Of a stretch of DNA of 64,000 bases, positions 53,737-63,101 are shown in pieces. The translations under genes and the position numbers were made by a program. Below the pieces are notes generated by a model. That model searched no databases and was not told the DNA's origin. It saw only the letters and a list, made by a program, of their open reading frames with translations. Origin of the DNA: UBA1268 sp002694955 (GTDB taxonomy: Bacteria > Planctomycetota > Planctomycetia > Pirellulales > UBA1268); assembly GCA_028066355.1 (NCBI GenBank), contig JALCBP010000001.1:62001-126000 (forward strand), in the 5' to 3' direction. Every line of letters begins with the position of its first letter. Within the stretch, counting starts at the first letter, position 1.

Positions 53737-55320
53737 TTATTTGCCTGGCCCAGCTCGCAACACCTCCTTATCAACTTCTTTTTCGAACAGAACAAAATTC
53801 TTTCGGAACTTCTCAGCAAGAGATCGGGCTGCCTCTTCCCATTCCGTCGCATCTGACCAGGCATTCCACGGCACAAGGAGACGCTCTGAAACGCCTGGCA
53901 CCCGACACACCGCCTCGAGTCCGAAGACAGGATCACGCTGAGTCAGCTGGCCAGTTAGCAAACCACCATGAATCGCGTCGATAATACAACGAGTGCTCGA
54001 CAGATCAATTCTTCGGCCGACTCCTAGTCCTCCTCCGGTCCAACCGGTATTCACCAACCAAGCCTGAGCACCGTGAGATCGAATTTTCTCAGACAATAAA
54101 CGCGCGTAGACGACCGGGTGACGTACAAGAAATGCGGCGCTATAACATGGTGAGAAAGTAAGTTGAGGCTGAAAAACCCCCATTTCTGTTCCGGCAACAC
54201 GAGCTGTATAACCCGACAGAAACTGATACATCGCTTGCTCAGGCGAGAGCCTGCTCACCGGAGGCAGCACTCCAGAGGCGTCGCACGTTAAAAAAATTAC
54301 ATGGCGAGGATGACCGGCAAGAGATGGCGACTGGGCATTCTCGATGAATTCAAGAGGATACGCCGCTCTGGTATTTTCTGTTATCGCATTCGAATCGTAA
54401 TCCACCTCACGCGTGATTTGATCGTAAACAACATTTTCTAAAACTGTTCCGAAACGAATGGCTCGATAAATCTCCGGCTCTTTTTCCAAAGCAAGACTGA
54501 TACACTTTGCATAACAACCTCCTTCGATATTGAAAATACCGTCGTCACTCCACCCGTGTTCATCATCACCAAGAAGCCTCCGACTTGGATCGGCTGATAG
54601 CGTTGTTTTCCCAGTCCCTGATAAACCAAAAAAGAGTGACACCTCGCCCGACTGCCCCTGATTTGCCGCACAATGCATGGAAAGAACACCTTTGGGCGGT
54701 AGTAGCCAATGCATGAGTGTAAACACCCCTTTTTTCATCTCTCCGGCGTACTCGGTACCAAGAATGACCTGCTCTTTACGTTCAAGTGAAATATCTACAC
54801 TGGTGCGACTTGTCATCTGGGCCGTGAAAGAATTTGCAGGAAATTGGCCCGCGTTGTAGATGACACAATCAGGAGACCCAAAGTTTTCCAACTCTTCTCG
54901 GGTGGGACGAATGAGCATGTTATGCATGAAGAGAGCATGATAGGCCCTTGCACAGATCACTCGTACTTTGATCCGGTGATTTGGGTCCCAGCCTGCAAAC
55001 CCATCAAAAACATAGATCTGATCTCTGGTATTGAGATAGTCAATTGCCCGCTGGCGATTTAGAAAAAATGTATGCTCATCAATCGGATGGTTTGTACTTC
55101 CCCACCATACATCCTTGTCCGAGTCTTTGTGCCGAACAACATGTTTATCTTTTGGACTTCTTCCAGTTTTTGTACCAGAACGAATGGCAATTGCACCACT
55201 TGAGACAACGCCTGCTTGCTCTCGAGTGAGGGCATCTTCATACAGTCGCGCGGGCGATGCATTTCGCACTACAACCGGTACCGTTATTTCTTGTGGAATT
55301 AAATCAACGTGATTTGACAC
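53737..55320 (-). CDS. pckA: Phosphoenolpyruvate carboxykinase (ATP)
   Basis: Converts oxaloacetate plus ATP to phosphoenolpyruvate, CO2 and ADP, the entry to gluconeogenesis. The 527-residue protein has IRSGTKTGRSPKDKH, GTEYAGEMKKGVFT (substrate and metal lysine), the kinase loop GLSGTGKTTLSAD (residues 232-244), GDDEHGWSDDG and a final GWTGGGLGVGRRI block, all typical of the ATP-dependent class. The start is GTG at 55320: GGAG lies 6 bases upstream. It is followed by the glutathione peroxidase gene 132 bases away on the same strand; a link in function is not evident. Confidence 0.97.
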   Translation of the reverse strand: MSNHVDLIPQEITVPVVVRNASPARLYEDALTREQAGVVSSGAIAIRSGTKTGRSPKDKHVVRHKDSDKDVWWGSTNHPIDEHTFFLNRQRAIDYLNTRDQIYVFDGFAGWDPNHRIKVRVICARAYHALFMHNMLIRPTREELENFGSPDCVIYNAGQFPANSFTAQMTSRTSVDISLERKEQVILGTEYAGEMKKGVFTLMHWLLPPKGVLSMHCAANQGQSGEVSLFFGLSGTGKTTLSADPSRRLLGDDEHGWSDDGIFNIEGGCYAKCISLALEKEPEIYRAIRFGTVLENVVYDQITREVDYDSNAITENTRAAYPLEFIENAQSPSLAGHPRHVIFLTCDASGVLPPVSRLSPEQAMYQFLSGYTARVAGTEMGVFQPQLTFSPCYSAAFLVRHPVVYARLLSEKIRSHGAQAWLVNTGWTGGGLGVGRRIDLSSTRCIIDAIHGGLLTGQLTQRDPVFGLEAVCRVPGVSERLLVPWNAWSDATEWEEAARSLAEKFRKNFVLFEKEVDKEVLRAGPGK

Positions 55321-55401
55321 GCTTCACTCCAGTGACGGTTCATTAATTTTAGGAAAAACGTGTGCTTCCGCTTGGTACTCCAAGCCGGCTAGTGTCTACG
55401 G

Positions 55402-56016
55402 TTACACAATACCACTAGCCAAAAGAAAAGCCACCAAAAGGATGAAGCATCCTACTGCAAGCATGACCATTCCTACTGGGCTCGGCTGCACTCGTAAACG
55501 CCGCGAAACTCTTCTCAAACGACGGCTTAGATCAGTCCACGCTTCACCCGCCTCGCCTGATTGGAGCACCACTACACTAACGGTACGCAATGGGCCGTTT
55601 CCCTCTACATGGGCCTGTAGCCCAAGCGTTGGCAAGGCAACACTCTCTCCCGCCCAACGTACGGCTGGGTCCACAGCAGCGGCATTCTGTGCGACAAGAG
55701 GTCGAACCTGCTCAATTGTCGCGTTGTAAATAAGTAAACGCGGCCTAGCAAACAGAATACAAACTGCAACAACCAATGCATACACAAGGAGCAAGATAAC
55801 CTCTCCCCAAGGTGAACCACCTAACAGCGGTTGAATGGCAGCAAGCGGGCCTACGGCCACCAGACCCGAAAGAGCAATTCCGAGCAGTGCACTATCCCAC
55901 GCTGCAGACACAATAAGGGGCCGATGACGAAGCTGCAGTCCACCCATTATGCAACAGTAAACGCCCAGAGGTACTAACGCGATCCAGAAGGGAAGACTAT
56001 CAAGCCAAAAATTCAT
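55402..56016 (-). CDS. Membrane protein of unknown function
   Basis: A 204-residue protein with about four hydrophobic segments (about 8-25, 40-60, 68-90 and 182-202) and a central soluble part of about 80 residues (IEQVRPLVAQNAAA, LGLQAHVEG, RTVSVVVLQSGEAGEAW). A basic run RRLRRVSRRLR precedes the last helix. No family is recognised. ATG 56016 starts it (MNFWLDSLPFW). Its upstream neighbours are a tiny membrane ORF and a Minf_1886-type gene; pckA lies upstream of nothing here but follows it on the same strand 81 bases on. Confidence 0.65.
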   Translation of the reverse strand: MNFWLDSLPFWIALVPLGVYCCIMGGLQLRHRPLIVSAAWDSALLGIALSGLVAVGPLAAIQPLLGGSPWGEVILLLVYALVVAVCILFARPRLLIYNATIEQVRPLVAQNAAAVDPAVRWAGESVALPTLGLQAHVEGNGPLRTVSVVVLQSGEAGEAWTDLSRRLRRVSRRLRVQPSPVGMVMLAVGCFILLVAFLLASGIV

Positions 56017-56059
56017 GACGCGTTCTCATTGAAAGCAGGAAGTGGCAATTCTTAAAATA

Positions 56060-56158
56060 CTAAAAAAAAGCCATACCACACATGACAAGCAACCACACCA
56101 TCTCAATAACGGCCATCGAAACGAAGAAGGCATACTTTCGCTGAGCTGGGAGGACCAT
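56060..56158 (-). CDS. Candidate 32-residue single-pass membrane protein
   Basis: The frame starting at ATG 56158 (GAAG three bases upstream) gives a basic start (MVLPAQRKYA) and a helix (FFVSMAVIEMVWLLVMCGMAFF). It begins 16 bases after the Minf_1886 gene and precedes the next membrane-protein gene. The longer in-frame ATG at 56266 overlaps the Minf_1886 gene and is less likely. At this length it may be chance. Confidence 0.35.
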   Translation of the reverse strand: MVLPAQRKYAFFVSMAVIEMVWLLVMCGMAFF

Positions 56159-56174
56159 TTTCTTCACTCTCTCA

Positions 56175-56612
56175 TCAAAGTGAATCCGGCAAAGCAAAGA
56201 CAATATCCCTAACAAAGGCGTCCTGAAAGCTATACACATCATGAAAATCTTCGCGACAGTCGTCACTCGTTTTTCTCATCTGCCCCATGTCAATCATGTT
56301 GAAGACAATTTCACCAAAATCCGCTGTAGCATGAATACCCCAAGAAGACAGCACTTTCTTTGCTAAATACCCATATTGCTGCTGGGCATATTGCCGAGCA
56401 GCTTCACACAGATCTTGACCACTCACATGCTTTTCGCTTTCCTTCTTTTCACAACCTGACAGTGAGTCATTTGATTTCTCCCGCTCGCCCATACCGAGCG
56501 ACTCTTGAGCAAAAGAAAGGGCTTCAAGAACAAATAAGTATGCATCCAGAGGATATCTCTGATCTCGTTCTAACAGGTCTGCCAACGGATGATTTGGATC
56601 AATAAGGGGCAT
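56175..56612 (-). CDS. Minf_1886-family conserved protein of unknown function
   Basis: A 145-residue soluble protein that resembles the Minf_1886 family. Features of that group are the N-terminal RDQRYPLDAYLFVLEALSFAQ, a central helix (ARQYAQQQYGYLAKKVLSSWGI) and the C-terminal DFGEIVFNMIDMGQMRKTSDD and FHDVYSFQDAF. No enzyme motif is known to me. I chose ATG 56612 (MPLIDPNHPLADLL) over ATG 56684, because the extra 24 residues (LVVYVLYLYQQQRQ) look unrelated. An insert of about 20 polar residues (GEREKSNDSLSGCEKKESE) interrupts the middle. It lies 83 bases downstream of the TIGR03009-type gene. Confidence 0.82.
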   Translation of the reverse strand: MPLIDPNHPLADLLERDQRYPLDAYLFVLEALSFAQESLGMGEREKSNDSLSGCEKKESEKHVSGQDLCEAARQYAQQQYGYLAKKVLSSWGIHATADFGEIVFNMIDMGQMRKTSDDCREDFHDVYSFQDAFVRDIVFALPDSL

Positions 56613-56695
56613 GTTTTTCTCACACTGTCGTTGCTGCTGGTACAAGTATAACACATAGACCACAAGCTTACTCTGACGGCGCAATTCGGTAACAA

Positions 56696-57595
56696 TTAAG
56701 TACCGGGCGCCTGCTCCTCGATGAACGTATATCCCAGTGGTGTGAGAGGCCTGGAAAAATCACGAATCAGGTCTAATCCTCGGTCGATGAGGCTCGTTCG
56801 CGGATCAAACTGATAAACATCTCGGTCTTGTCCGCCAGGCTTAAATACCTGAATCGCAAAGGGCATCAGATCTGCAGCCCTTAGAATGAGTTCGACTTTC
56901 GAAAAATTGGCGGCATCGACTTGAAATTTTGGTAGCGCTTCAAGCCATATTTGATCGGTTACCGATGGAGGCGTAATAATTCGCATAGAGTACCGCTTCT
57001 TTAGGGTGTCCGCCTTTGCGCCAAAAACAAATGGAAGTGGACCTTCACTAATTGCTCGCCCCCTCATTTCAGGAGGTAGTTTTGTTTCACGGAGTTGGCG
57101 TTCACTATGCCGAAACTCATAGATACTTGTACCGTTGCAGACCCAATGCTCACCAGAATTTGAAGGCCTAGCATCGTATTTTCTTTTTTCTGCATTCCAC
57201 TGCTTTGATGATTTCACCCGAAACAGGCCTTTATCGGGAGCAGCATATTTAATTTCTCCTGTACTCTCAGAAAAAGCCAATCGCTCCCCTGAAGCATCCG
57301 CAGGGCTCCAGGCGTTGTACTCCCATTTGTAAAAAGTACACGACCAAGTTGTCACCTTTGCATTTCGAGATTCCCACCCTATCAACAATCGATCAAGCGC
57401 CGCTTGTTGGTCGGGACTAAGTGTCACCGCCTGATTCTGACTCAAAGACTGAGCACTTTGTTGCTGTGAAAAAACTTCTGACTGGCCAAAGACTGAGAAT
57501 ATTACTGCGAACACCCATCGACATAGTGGGCCGAACAGCACACTACGGGGGGTATAAAATCGTCTACCAATTTGGCCAGCCCTGAGTTCACGCAC
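56696..57595 (-). CDS. TIGR03009-type exported planctomycete protein
   Basis: A 299-residue protein matching the planctomycete-specific TIGR03009 pattern: a signal or anchor (CRWVFAVIFSVFGQSEVFS), then an N-terminal helical region (QQAALDRLLIGWESR), and a beta-rich body with TTWSCTFYKWEYNAWSP, GEIKYAAPDKGLFRVKS, EHWVCNGTSIYEF and LPFVFGAKADTLKKRY. The function is unknown. It resembles outer-membrane lipoprotein carriers (LolA-like) in size and strand content, but that is inference. The start is GTG at 57595: AGGAG lies 6 bases upstream, a decisive ribosome site. Confidence 0.85.
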   Translation of the reverse strand: MRELRAGQIGRRFYTPRSVLFGPLCRWVFAVIFSVFGQSEVFSQQQSAQSLSQNQAVTLSPDQQAALDRLLIGWESRNAKVTTWSCTFYKWEYNAWSPADASGERLAFSESTGEIKYAAPDKGLFRVKSSKQWNAEKRKYDARPSNSGEHWVCNGTSIYEFRHSERQLRETKLPPEMRGRAISEGPLPFVFGAKADTLKKRYSMRIITPPSVTDQIWLEALPKFQVDAANFSKVELILRAADLMPFAIQVFKPGGQDRDVYQFDPRTSLIDRGLDLIRDFSRPLTPLGYTFIEEQAPGT

Positions 57596-57688
57596 ATCAC
57601 ACTCCTCAATGATTTCGAGAATAGTAGCAATCTATGCAGGGAGTCGCGAGGCCTTTTTCGCTGCACATTTTGTCCCAATCATGGAATT

Positions 57689-59734
57689 TCACCAATGAAT
57701 TTCTTGGGCTGATGCAGCCTTCCGCAGTTCCCGAATCTCGCGGGAAAAACCGCCAGAAAGAATTGGAAATCGACACCATGATTTCGGATCGAGGCTTTCG
57801 TCATCAAGATGAAAAGACGGTGCTAATCGCTCACGTTTCCATTGATTTCGCGACCACAACTGAAAGAAAAGTTCCGTCCAGCGACCCAAGTCCTCAGCAT
57901 GGTGCTGAGGAAATTCGTTCACCAGCTGCTCCCAAATCACAACCGGAGTCTGTTGATCACGAATTGCGAATCTCTCAATTCGATCGAGTACATCATAAGG
58001 CATTAGATCGGACTCATCAGTCTGCCCATTATGAGTGGGCCTCAATTCAGCAGTTGGTTGCTGTATGTTAATTACTTCCATCGCATTGAGTGGACCAATC
58101 CCCTGAGGACCCTCACGTTCAATCCATACAAGCCAGTCTCGCAGAAACGCTTTGTCTATACCTGCGATTGGCGCAATTCCCCCAGCGGTGTCTCCGTCCA
58201 TGGTTGCGTAACCAACTGCAGCTTCTGATCGATTACTTGTTGCAACGAGCATCGCATTATATAGATTTGCTATCAACCAAACTCCGGGCGCTCGCACCCG
58301 TGCCTGAATATTTTGGCGTGCAATATCATCGCTTTCCCAACTAAGCTCTCTACCAATGACTGCTTCTGCAAATTCTTCATATTTCTGAACGAGTGGTTCA
58401 ACATCGAATTCATGGAAATTTGCACCAACAGCGCCTGCGATCTTGCAAGCCGCTTCTCGTGTTGTTGCACTTGAATGTATTGTTGATTGATAAACACAAG
58501 TGAGCACTTCGGCAACAATCGCCCGCACACTCGGATCTGAGTAGCTATTTTTAGATAAATCTCGAGGACTACAACGAGAGATGTCCCGAAGGCCAAGCCT
58601 ATTCCTAGTATCGGAATCATGTTCACTGACAACCATTGCGATACCTATCGCAATAAGACAAATAACTGCTGAGGAATCTGCACCGCCACTCGCGCTTACA
58701 ACGAACCCACGGCTCTTACTCTTTCTCAAACTATCCATGAGTCCAAGTGAGACCGCCCGAGTAAATTCTTCTTTCTTACGAACTACCTGCTCCTGGCTGT
58801 GTTCCCATTTATCTCGACTGTCTCTGCCATGCGATGAGTCACGATGCAGAGCAGACGGAAACGTAAAGTCGTGCTTTATCACATCGCAATTCTCTTGACC
58901 ATCTGCATGGGCAATACTTCTTGTTTGAATAAGGCGTATGGCATCAATATCAACATCACCACTGGCAACAGAAACATCAGCAAAGGAGAACCGGCGGCCA
59001 CGAGCCACAAGACCTGAGGGGTCAGCTATCAACGTGCTACCATCGTAGACAATCCTTCCAGACTCATTCCCAAGCAGATTGGCTAGTACATAGGCAGAGG
59101 CGAAGGCGCGAGCTCCTTCTAAAACGAATCGTTCGCGGATCTCATCCTTATCAAAGGCAAAATGGCTGGCAGATGGATTCAAAATGACATCGACACCACG
59201 GGCAGCAAGTTGCGCACCAGGCCGATCTGCAACCCACGCATCCTCGCATATCTCAAAACCGATTCGCACTCCACCACAGCTAAAGCGAAGATCACCAAAA
59301 GGAATTTGACAGCCAGCCACAGTGACCACATCTTGCCGCCCTGATGGCCAACGACGAAACCAACGAGGCTCATAATGTAGGCCGTCACCAGCCAAGTGCT
59401 GCTTAGCAGAAATTCCGAGAAGGTTACCGTCGGCAAACAGAGCAACACCATCATAGACACCACTAGCCCAACGCACTGGCAAACCAACCGCCAGCACAAG
59501 CCCGCGGCTGACTGGACCAATTTCGAGCAACATATCCATCGCCGTTGCAAGAACACCAGATGAATGAAATGCATCTTCGCAGCCATATCCAGTGATGCAA
59601 AGCTCTGGACAACAAAGGATCGCAATCTGGCGACGACGAGCCTCTTCACACGCTAACGTGATCCGAGCCACATTGCCATCCCAGTCCAATGGTGTTTGAT
59701 TAAGGGCAGCTGCCCCAAGACGAATAAGTTGCAC
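57689..59734 (-). CDS. nadE: Glutamine-dependent NAD+ synthetase
   Basis: Last step of NAD synthesis: deamido-NAD, ATP and glutamine give NAD. The 681-residue protein has an N-terminal glutaminase of the nitrilase fold with the Glu-Lys-Cys triad (Glu in CCPELCITGYG, Lys in ISAKQHLAG, Cys in GFEICEDAW). The C-terminal synthetase has SASGGADSSAVICL, the PP-loop signature. A region of about 45 polar residues between them (HRDSSHGRDSRDKWEHSQEQ) is a linker. The start is GTG at 59734, only 7 bases after the speA stop, so speA and nadE form an operon. It gives the precursor for nadK at 18.9 kb. Confidence 0.96.
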   Translation of the reverse strand: MQLIRLGAAALNQTPLDWDGNVARITLACEEARRRQIAILCCPELCITGYGCEDAFHSSGVLATAMDMLLEIGPVSRGLVLAVGLPVRWASGVYDGVALFADGNLLGISAKQHLAGDGLHYEPRWFRRWPSGRQDVVTVAGCQIPFGDLRFSCGGVRIGFEICEDAWVADRPGAQLAARGVDVILNPSASHFAFDKDEIRERFVLEGARAFASAYVLANLLGNESGRIVYDGSTLIADPSGLVARGRRFSFADVSVASGDVDIDAIRLIQTRSIAHADGQENCDVIKHDFTFPSALHRDSSHGRDSRDKWEHSQEQVVRKKEEFTRAVSLGLMDSLRKSKSRGFVVSASGGADSSAVICLIAIGIAMVVSEHDSDTRNRLGLRDISRCSPRDLSKNSYSDPSVRAIVAEVLTCVYQSTIHSSATTREAACKIAGAVGANFHEFDVEPLVQKYEEFAEAVIGRELSWESDDIARQNIQARVRAPGVWLIANLYNAMLVATSNRSEAAVGYATMDGDTAGGIAPIAGIDKAFLRDWLVWIEREGPQGIGPLNAMEVINIQQPTAELRPTHNGQTDESDLMPYDVLDRIERFAIRDQQTPVVIWEQLVNEFPQHHAEDLGRWTELFFQLWSRNQWKRERLAPSFHLDDESLDPKSWCRFPILSGGFSREIRELRKAASAQEIHW

Positions 59735-59741
59735 GTTTTAC

Positions 59742-61673
59742 TCAACTGCTCTCTGATACAGTTGACTCCTCCAGATAGGTATAGCCACCTAGGCCATCTT
59801 CATAAAATCGAATAAAACGACCTGCCTGCCCATCACTTATTAATCCGTTACCAATAGCCTCTTCAATTGAACATCGAAGATTTTTTGCCAGTTCATCAGG
59901 ATTAAATTCAACGTACTGGAGCACCTGGCTGACAGTATCTCCCTTCACTACTGTATCCACAACGACTCTGCCATGTTCATCTGAGCTTATATGAACAGCA
60001 TGGGTATCTCCGAAGAGGTTGTGAAGGTCACCGAGGATCTCTTGGTACGCACCAACAAGAAATGCACCAAGATAATAGGGCTCATTTTTGAGTGAGTGCA
60101 AAGGAAGAGACCTCTTCACATCACGACGATCAATAAACTGTTCAATTTTGCCATCAGAATCACACGTCACATCTCCAAGTACAGCCGAACAGTCGGGGCG
60201 TTCATCTAATCGATGAATCGGCATCAGTGGAAAAAGTTGCTTTATTGCCCACGAATCAGGAATCGACTGGAATAACGAGAAATTGCAAAAATACGTATCA
60301 CAAAGGCCCGGTGAGATCGCTTCGATTTCTTCTGGAACGTATTCGAGTTGTTTCGCTAGTTTGCTAATCCTCTGACATATTGACCAATACACCTGCTCTA
60401 TAATTGCTCGCTGATCAAGTGGCAAATAGCCGCTCGCAAACAGATTCATTGCAGTATCAAGTGATTGCTGGGCATCATGGTACGACTCGAGTAAATTCCT
60501 GACGTTGAGACCTTCAAGCGTCTCAAATAAATCCTGAACAGGCTGCTGGACATTATGCGACGGCTGGTTGATGGGTTCATGACTGGCTTGCTCTGAGACA
60601 CCCAGAACACTGAATACCAGCATGCTGTGGTACGCAACCACAGCCCGACCACTCTCTGACATTATGGTTGGATGGTCAACACCCGCGTCATCACAAACAC
60701 TTTGAACATGATAGACAACATCGTTCGCATACTCTTGAAGACTATAGTTCACACTCGATTCAAAGTTAGTCTGCGAACCATCATAATCAACGCCTAACCC
60801 ACCACCAACATCAAGAAACTTCAGTCCTGCACCTTGCTTCACAAGTTCAACATACACACGAGCTGCCTCATTCAGCGCTGCCTTGATATGTCGAATATTT
60901 GTTATCTGACTACCCTGATGAAAATGCAACAACTGAAAACAGTCACCCATATCTTGACTGGCTAAGAGGTCGACTCCTTTCATGAGTTCGGAGACAGTTA
61001 ATCCAAATTTACTTCGAAACCCTGCCGACGCATGCCAACGACCACTCCCTTTGGTCGCCAATTTCATCCGCATCCCGATATTCGGTCGAACACCAATTTT
61101 TTTGGCACATTCCAGGAGCTGAGCGAGCTCAGAAAATCTCTCCACTACCGGAATGATGTTCCGGCCAATTTTCTGTGCAAGCATGACCATCTCTATGAAC
61201 TCTGCGTCTTTGAAGCCATTACAAATGATCGGTGTCTCGTTGTCCGCCAACGCGATAACCGCAAGCAACTCCGGCTTACTTCCTGCCTCGAGCCCAAACT
61301 GATACGGACGACCAAACCGCAAGACCTCTTCAACAACCTGCCGCTGCTGATTCACTTTAATTGGATAGATACAGCAGTAGTCACCCCGGTAGCTACTCTC
61401 TTCCATTGAAGTGGAAAAGGCTTGATGGATTTCTTGAAGCCTATGCTGCAGAATTTCACCAAACCGCAGAAGGATTGGGAGGTCAATACCCCTCACCTGC
61501 AGTCGATCAATGAGCTGCTTTAAATCGACGTGACGCTTAGGACTTCGATCTGGATGAACATAGAGATTACCGTTTTCACCAATCGAAAAATAACCATTCC
61601 CCCAACGTGTAACCTCGTAGAGTTCTGTGGAATCAGCGACCGACCAATTCTCAGGATCGAGATCAACAGCCAT
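59742..61673 (-). CDS. speA: Biosynthetic arginine decarboxylase
   Basis: PLP enzyme that converts arginine to agmatine, the first step of one polyamine route. The 643-residue protein carries the PLP-lysine motif CCIYPIKVNQQRQVV near residue 98, then GLEAGSKPEL, the glycine-rich LDVGGGLGVDYDG and CDTYFCNFSLFQS near the C-terminus. ATG 61673 (MAVDLDPENWSV) has GAGG 5 bases upstream and is preferred over the TTG at 61715, whose 14 extra residues look unrelated. It is co-oriented with nadE (7-base gap); agmatinase or other polyamine genes are not in the window. Confidence 0.95.
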   Translation of the reverse strand: MAVDLDPENWSVADSTELYEVTRWGNGYFSIGENGNLYVHPDRSPKRHVDLKQLIDRLQVRGIDLPILLRFGEILQHRLQEIHQAFSTSMEESSYRGDYCCIYPIKVNQQRQVVEEVLRFGRPYQFGLEAGSKPELLAVIALADNETPIICNGFKDAEFIEMVMLAQKIGRNIIPVVERFSELAQLLECAKKIGVRPNIGMRMKLATKGSGRWHASAGFRSKFGLTVSELMKGVDLLASQDMGDCFQLLHFHQGSQITNIRHIKAALNEAARVYVELVKQGAGLKFLDVGGGLGVDYDGSQTNFESSVNYSLQEYANDVVYHVQSVCDDAGVDHPTIMSESGRAVVAYHSMLVFSVLGVSEQASHEPINQPSHNVQQPVQDLFETLEGLNVRNLLESYHDAQQSLDTAMNLFASGYLPLDQRAIIEQVYWSICQRISKLAKQLEYVPEEIEAISPGLCDTYFCNFSLFQSIPDSWAIKQLFPLMPIHRLDERPDCSAVLGDVTCDSDGKIEQFIDRRDVKRSLPLHSLKNEPYYLGAFLVGAYQEILGDLHNLFGDTHAVHISSDEHGRVVVDTVVKGDTVSQVLQYVEFNPDELAKNLRCSIEEAIGNGLISDGQAGRFIRFYEDGLGGYTYLEESTVSESS

Positions 61674-61798
61674 AGCGTCCTCACAGTGTTCCAGAAAAAA
61701 AGTCCGGAGCGACAAGTGTAGCCTGCTTGGGATATTGAACCACCCTGCCTAGGATCTTGAGCCACTCAGGGCCACCTTGAGGGACGTTTTTCACTTTT

Positions 61799-63085
61799 TT
61801 AGCTGAAGAGCCCCGGAATGACCTGGCCACCATTCGCAATTTTCATTGGCCGACCGTTCTTTGCACGAAATGTTGTCTCGAGTGAAATATCGAGTGATTT
61901 CAGAACGCTTGTCATCAGGTCTTGGGATGAATACGGTTCACTCGCAACCTCCCGCCCATCGGCACTTGTTTCTCCAACTACCACACCGCGAGTAAAGCCC
62001 GCGCCACCAACAACAGCACTCCAACTTCGAGCCCAATGGTCACGGCCACCATTCCCATTAATTGTTGGAGTTCTCCCGAATTCACCCATCCAAATTACGG
62101 CCGTCGTATCTAAAATACCGCGATCAGCAAGGTCAGCAATTAGCGCACTCATGGCTCTATCAAGATTTGGCAATCTCTGGTCAGCAAGTGTTCCAAAAAT
62201 ATTGCTGTGATTGTCCCAGCCTCCAAGGTTGACTTCAACAAAAGGCACACCAACTTCCACCAAACGACGCGCCATCAAGCAACCCCGCCCGAAATTCGTC
62301 TCTCCGTATCTCTCCCGCACGGATGCAGGTTCTTCTGATACTTTGAAGGCAGCAAGCTGACTACTTGACATGAGTTGGACCGACTTACCAACAATTTCAC
62401 GATGATCTAACGGCAAGTTGCCTCTTCGTTCCTTTATGAATCGATTCTCAATAGCAGCGAGCATCTGAAGCCTACTGGCAAGACGCTCTTTGGACACTTC
62501 TGACTCGAGATTCTTGACATCTCCTTGTGGGCTGACAACAAACGGGGCCCAGGTTGTACCGAGAAAGCCAGGGCCGACACTACCTCCGCCAACTGAAACA
62601 AAAGGTGGTATTTCTAGGGATGGAACTGCCGTTGCCAATTCATGTGCTATCAGGGAGCCGTAACTAGGATGCTCTACATTTGGATTTGGAACAAACCCAG
62701 TATGCATATAGTAACGCCCTCGTTGATGATCAGCCTCACGAGTACTCATCGAACGAACGATTGCAAGATGATGCATTTGCTTTGCTGTCATAGGCATGTG
62801 TTCACTGATCGCTATGCCGTCAACAGATGTCGCAATCTGCTTAAAGGGACCTCCTGTTGCTTGACCTGGCTTGAGGTCCCAGATATCCATTGTGCTTGGA
62901 CCTCCGCCCATCCACAGGAGAATCGCAGATTTATGCTGCTTTCTGAGCTCCTCAGCATTCGCACGTAACGAATTGGTAAACGATGCAAAGGGAGTCGATA
63001 ACGCCGCTAATCCACCAAGATGTGAAAGGAAATGCCTCCGACTTCTTCGCCAATATGCTAGAGACTGATAACTTTCCCTATCCAT
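61799..63085 (-). CDS. DUF1501 family protein (sulfatase-fold, exported)
   Basis: A 428-residue member of DUF1501, abundant in planctomycetes. An RRSRRHFLSHLGG segment near the N-terminus resembles a twin-arginine signal, suggesting export across the inner membrane already folded. The body contains LLWMGGGPSTMDIWDLKPG, MPMTAKQMHHLAIVRSM, WDNHSN and VIWMGEFGRTPTINGNGGRDHW, which line up with the metal-binding loops of the alkaline phosphatase/sulfatase fold. The reaction is not known. It is paired with a DUF1549/DUF1553 gene immediately upstream (16-base gap), the standard arrangement in planctomycetes. It starts at ATG 63085. Confidence 0.93.
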   Translation of the reverse strand: MDRESYQSLAYWRRSRRHFLSHLGGLAALSTPFASFTNSLRANAEELRKQHKSAILLWMGGGPSTMDIWDLKPGQATGGPFKQIATSVDGIAISEHMPMTAKQMHHLAIVRSMSTREADHQRGRYYMHTGFVPNPNVEHPSYGSLIAHELATAVPSLEIPPFVSVGGGSVGPGFLGTTWAPFVVSPQGDVKNLESEVSKERLASRLQMLAAIENRFIKERRGNLPLDHREIVGKSVQLMSSSQLAAFKVSEEPASVRERYGETNFGRGCLMARRLVEVGVPFVEVNLGGWDNHSNIFGTLADQRLPNLDRAMSALIADLADRGILDTTAVIWMGEFGRTPTINGNGGRDHWARSWSAVVGGAGFTRGVVVGETSADGREVASEPYSSQDLMTSVLKSLDISLETTFRAKNGRPMKIANGGQVIPGLFS

Positions 63086-63101
63086 AGACCACCGTCCCTC
63101 A

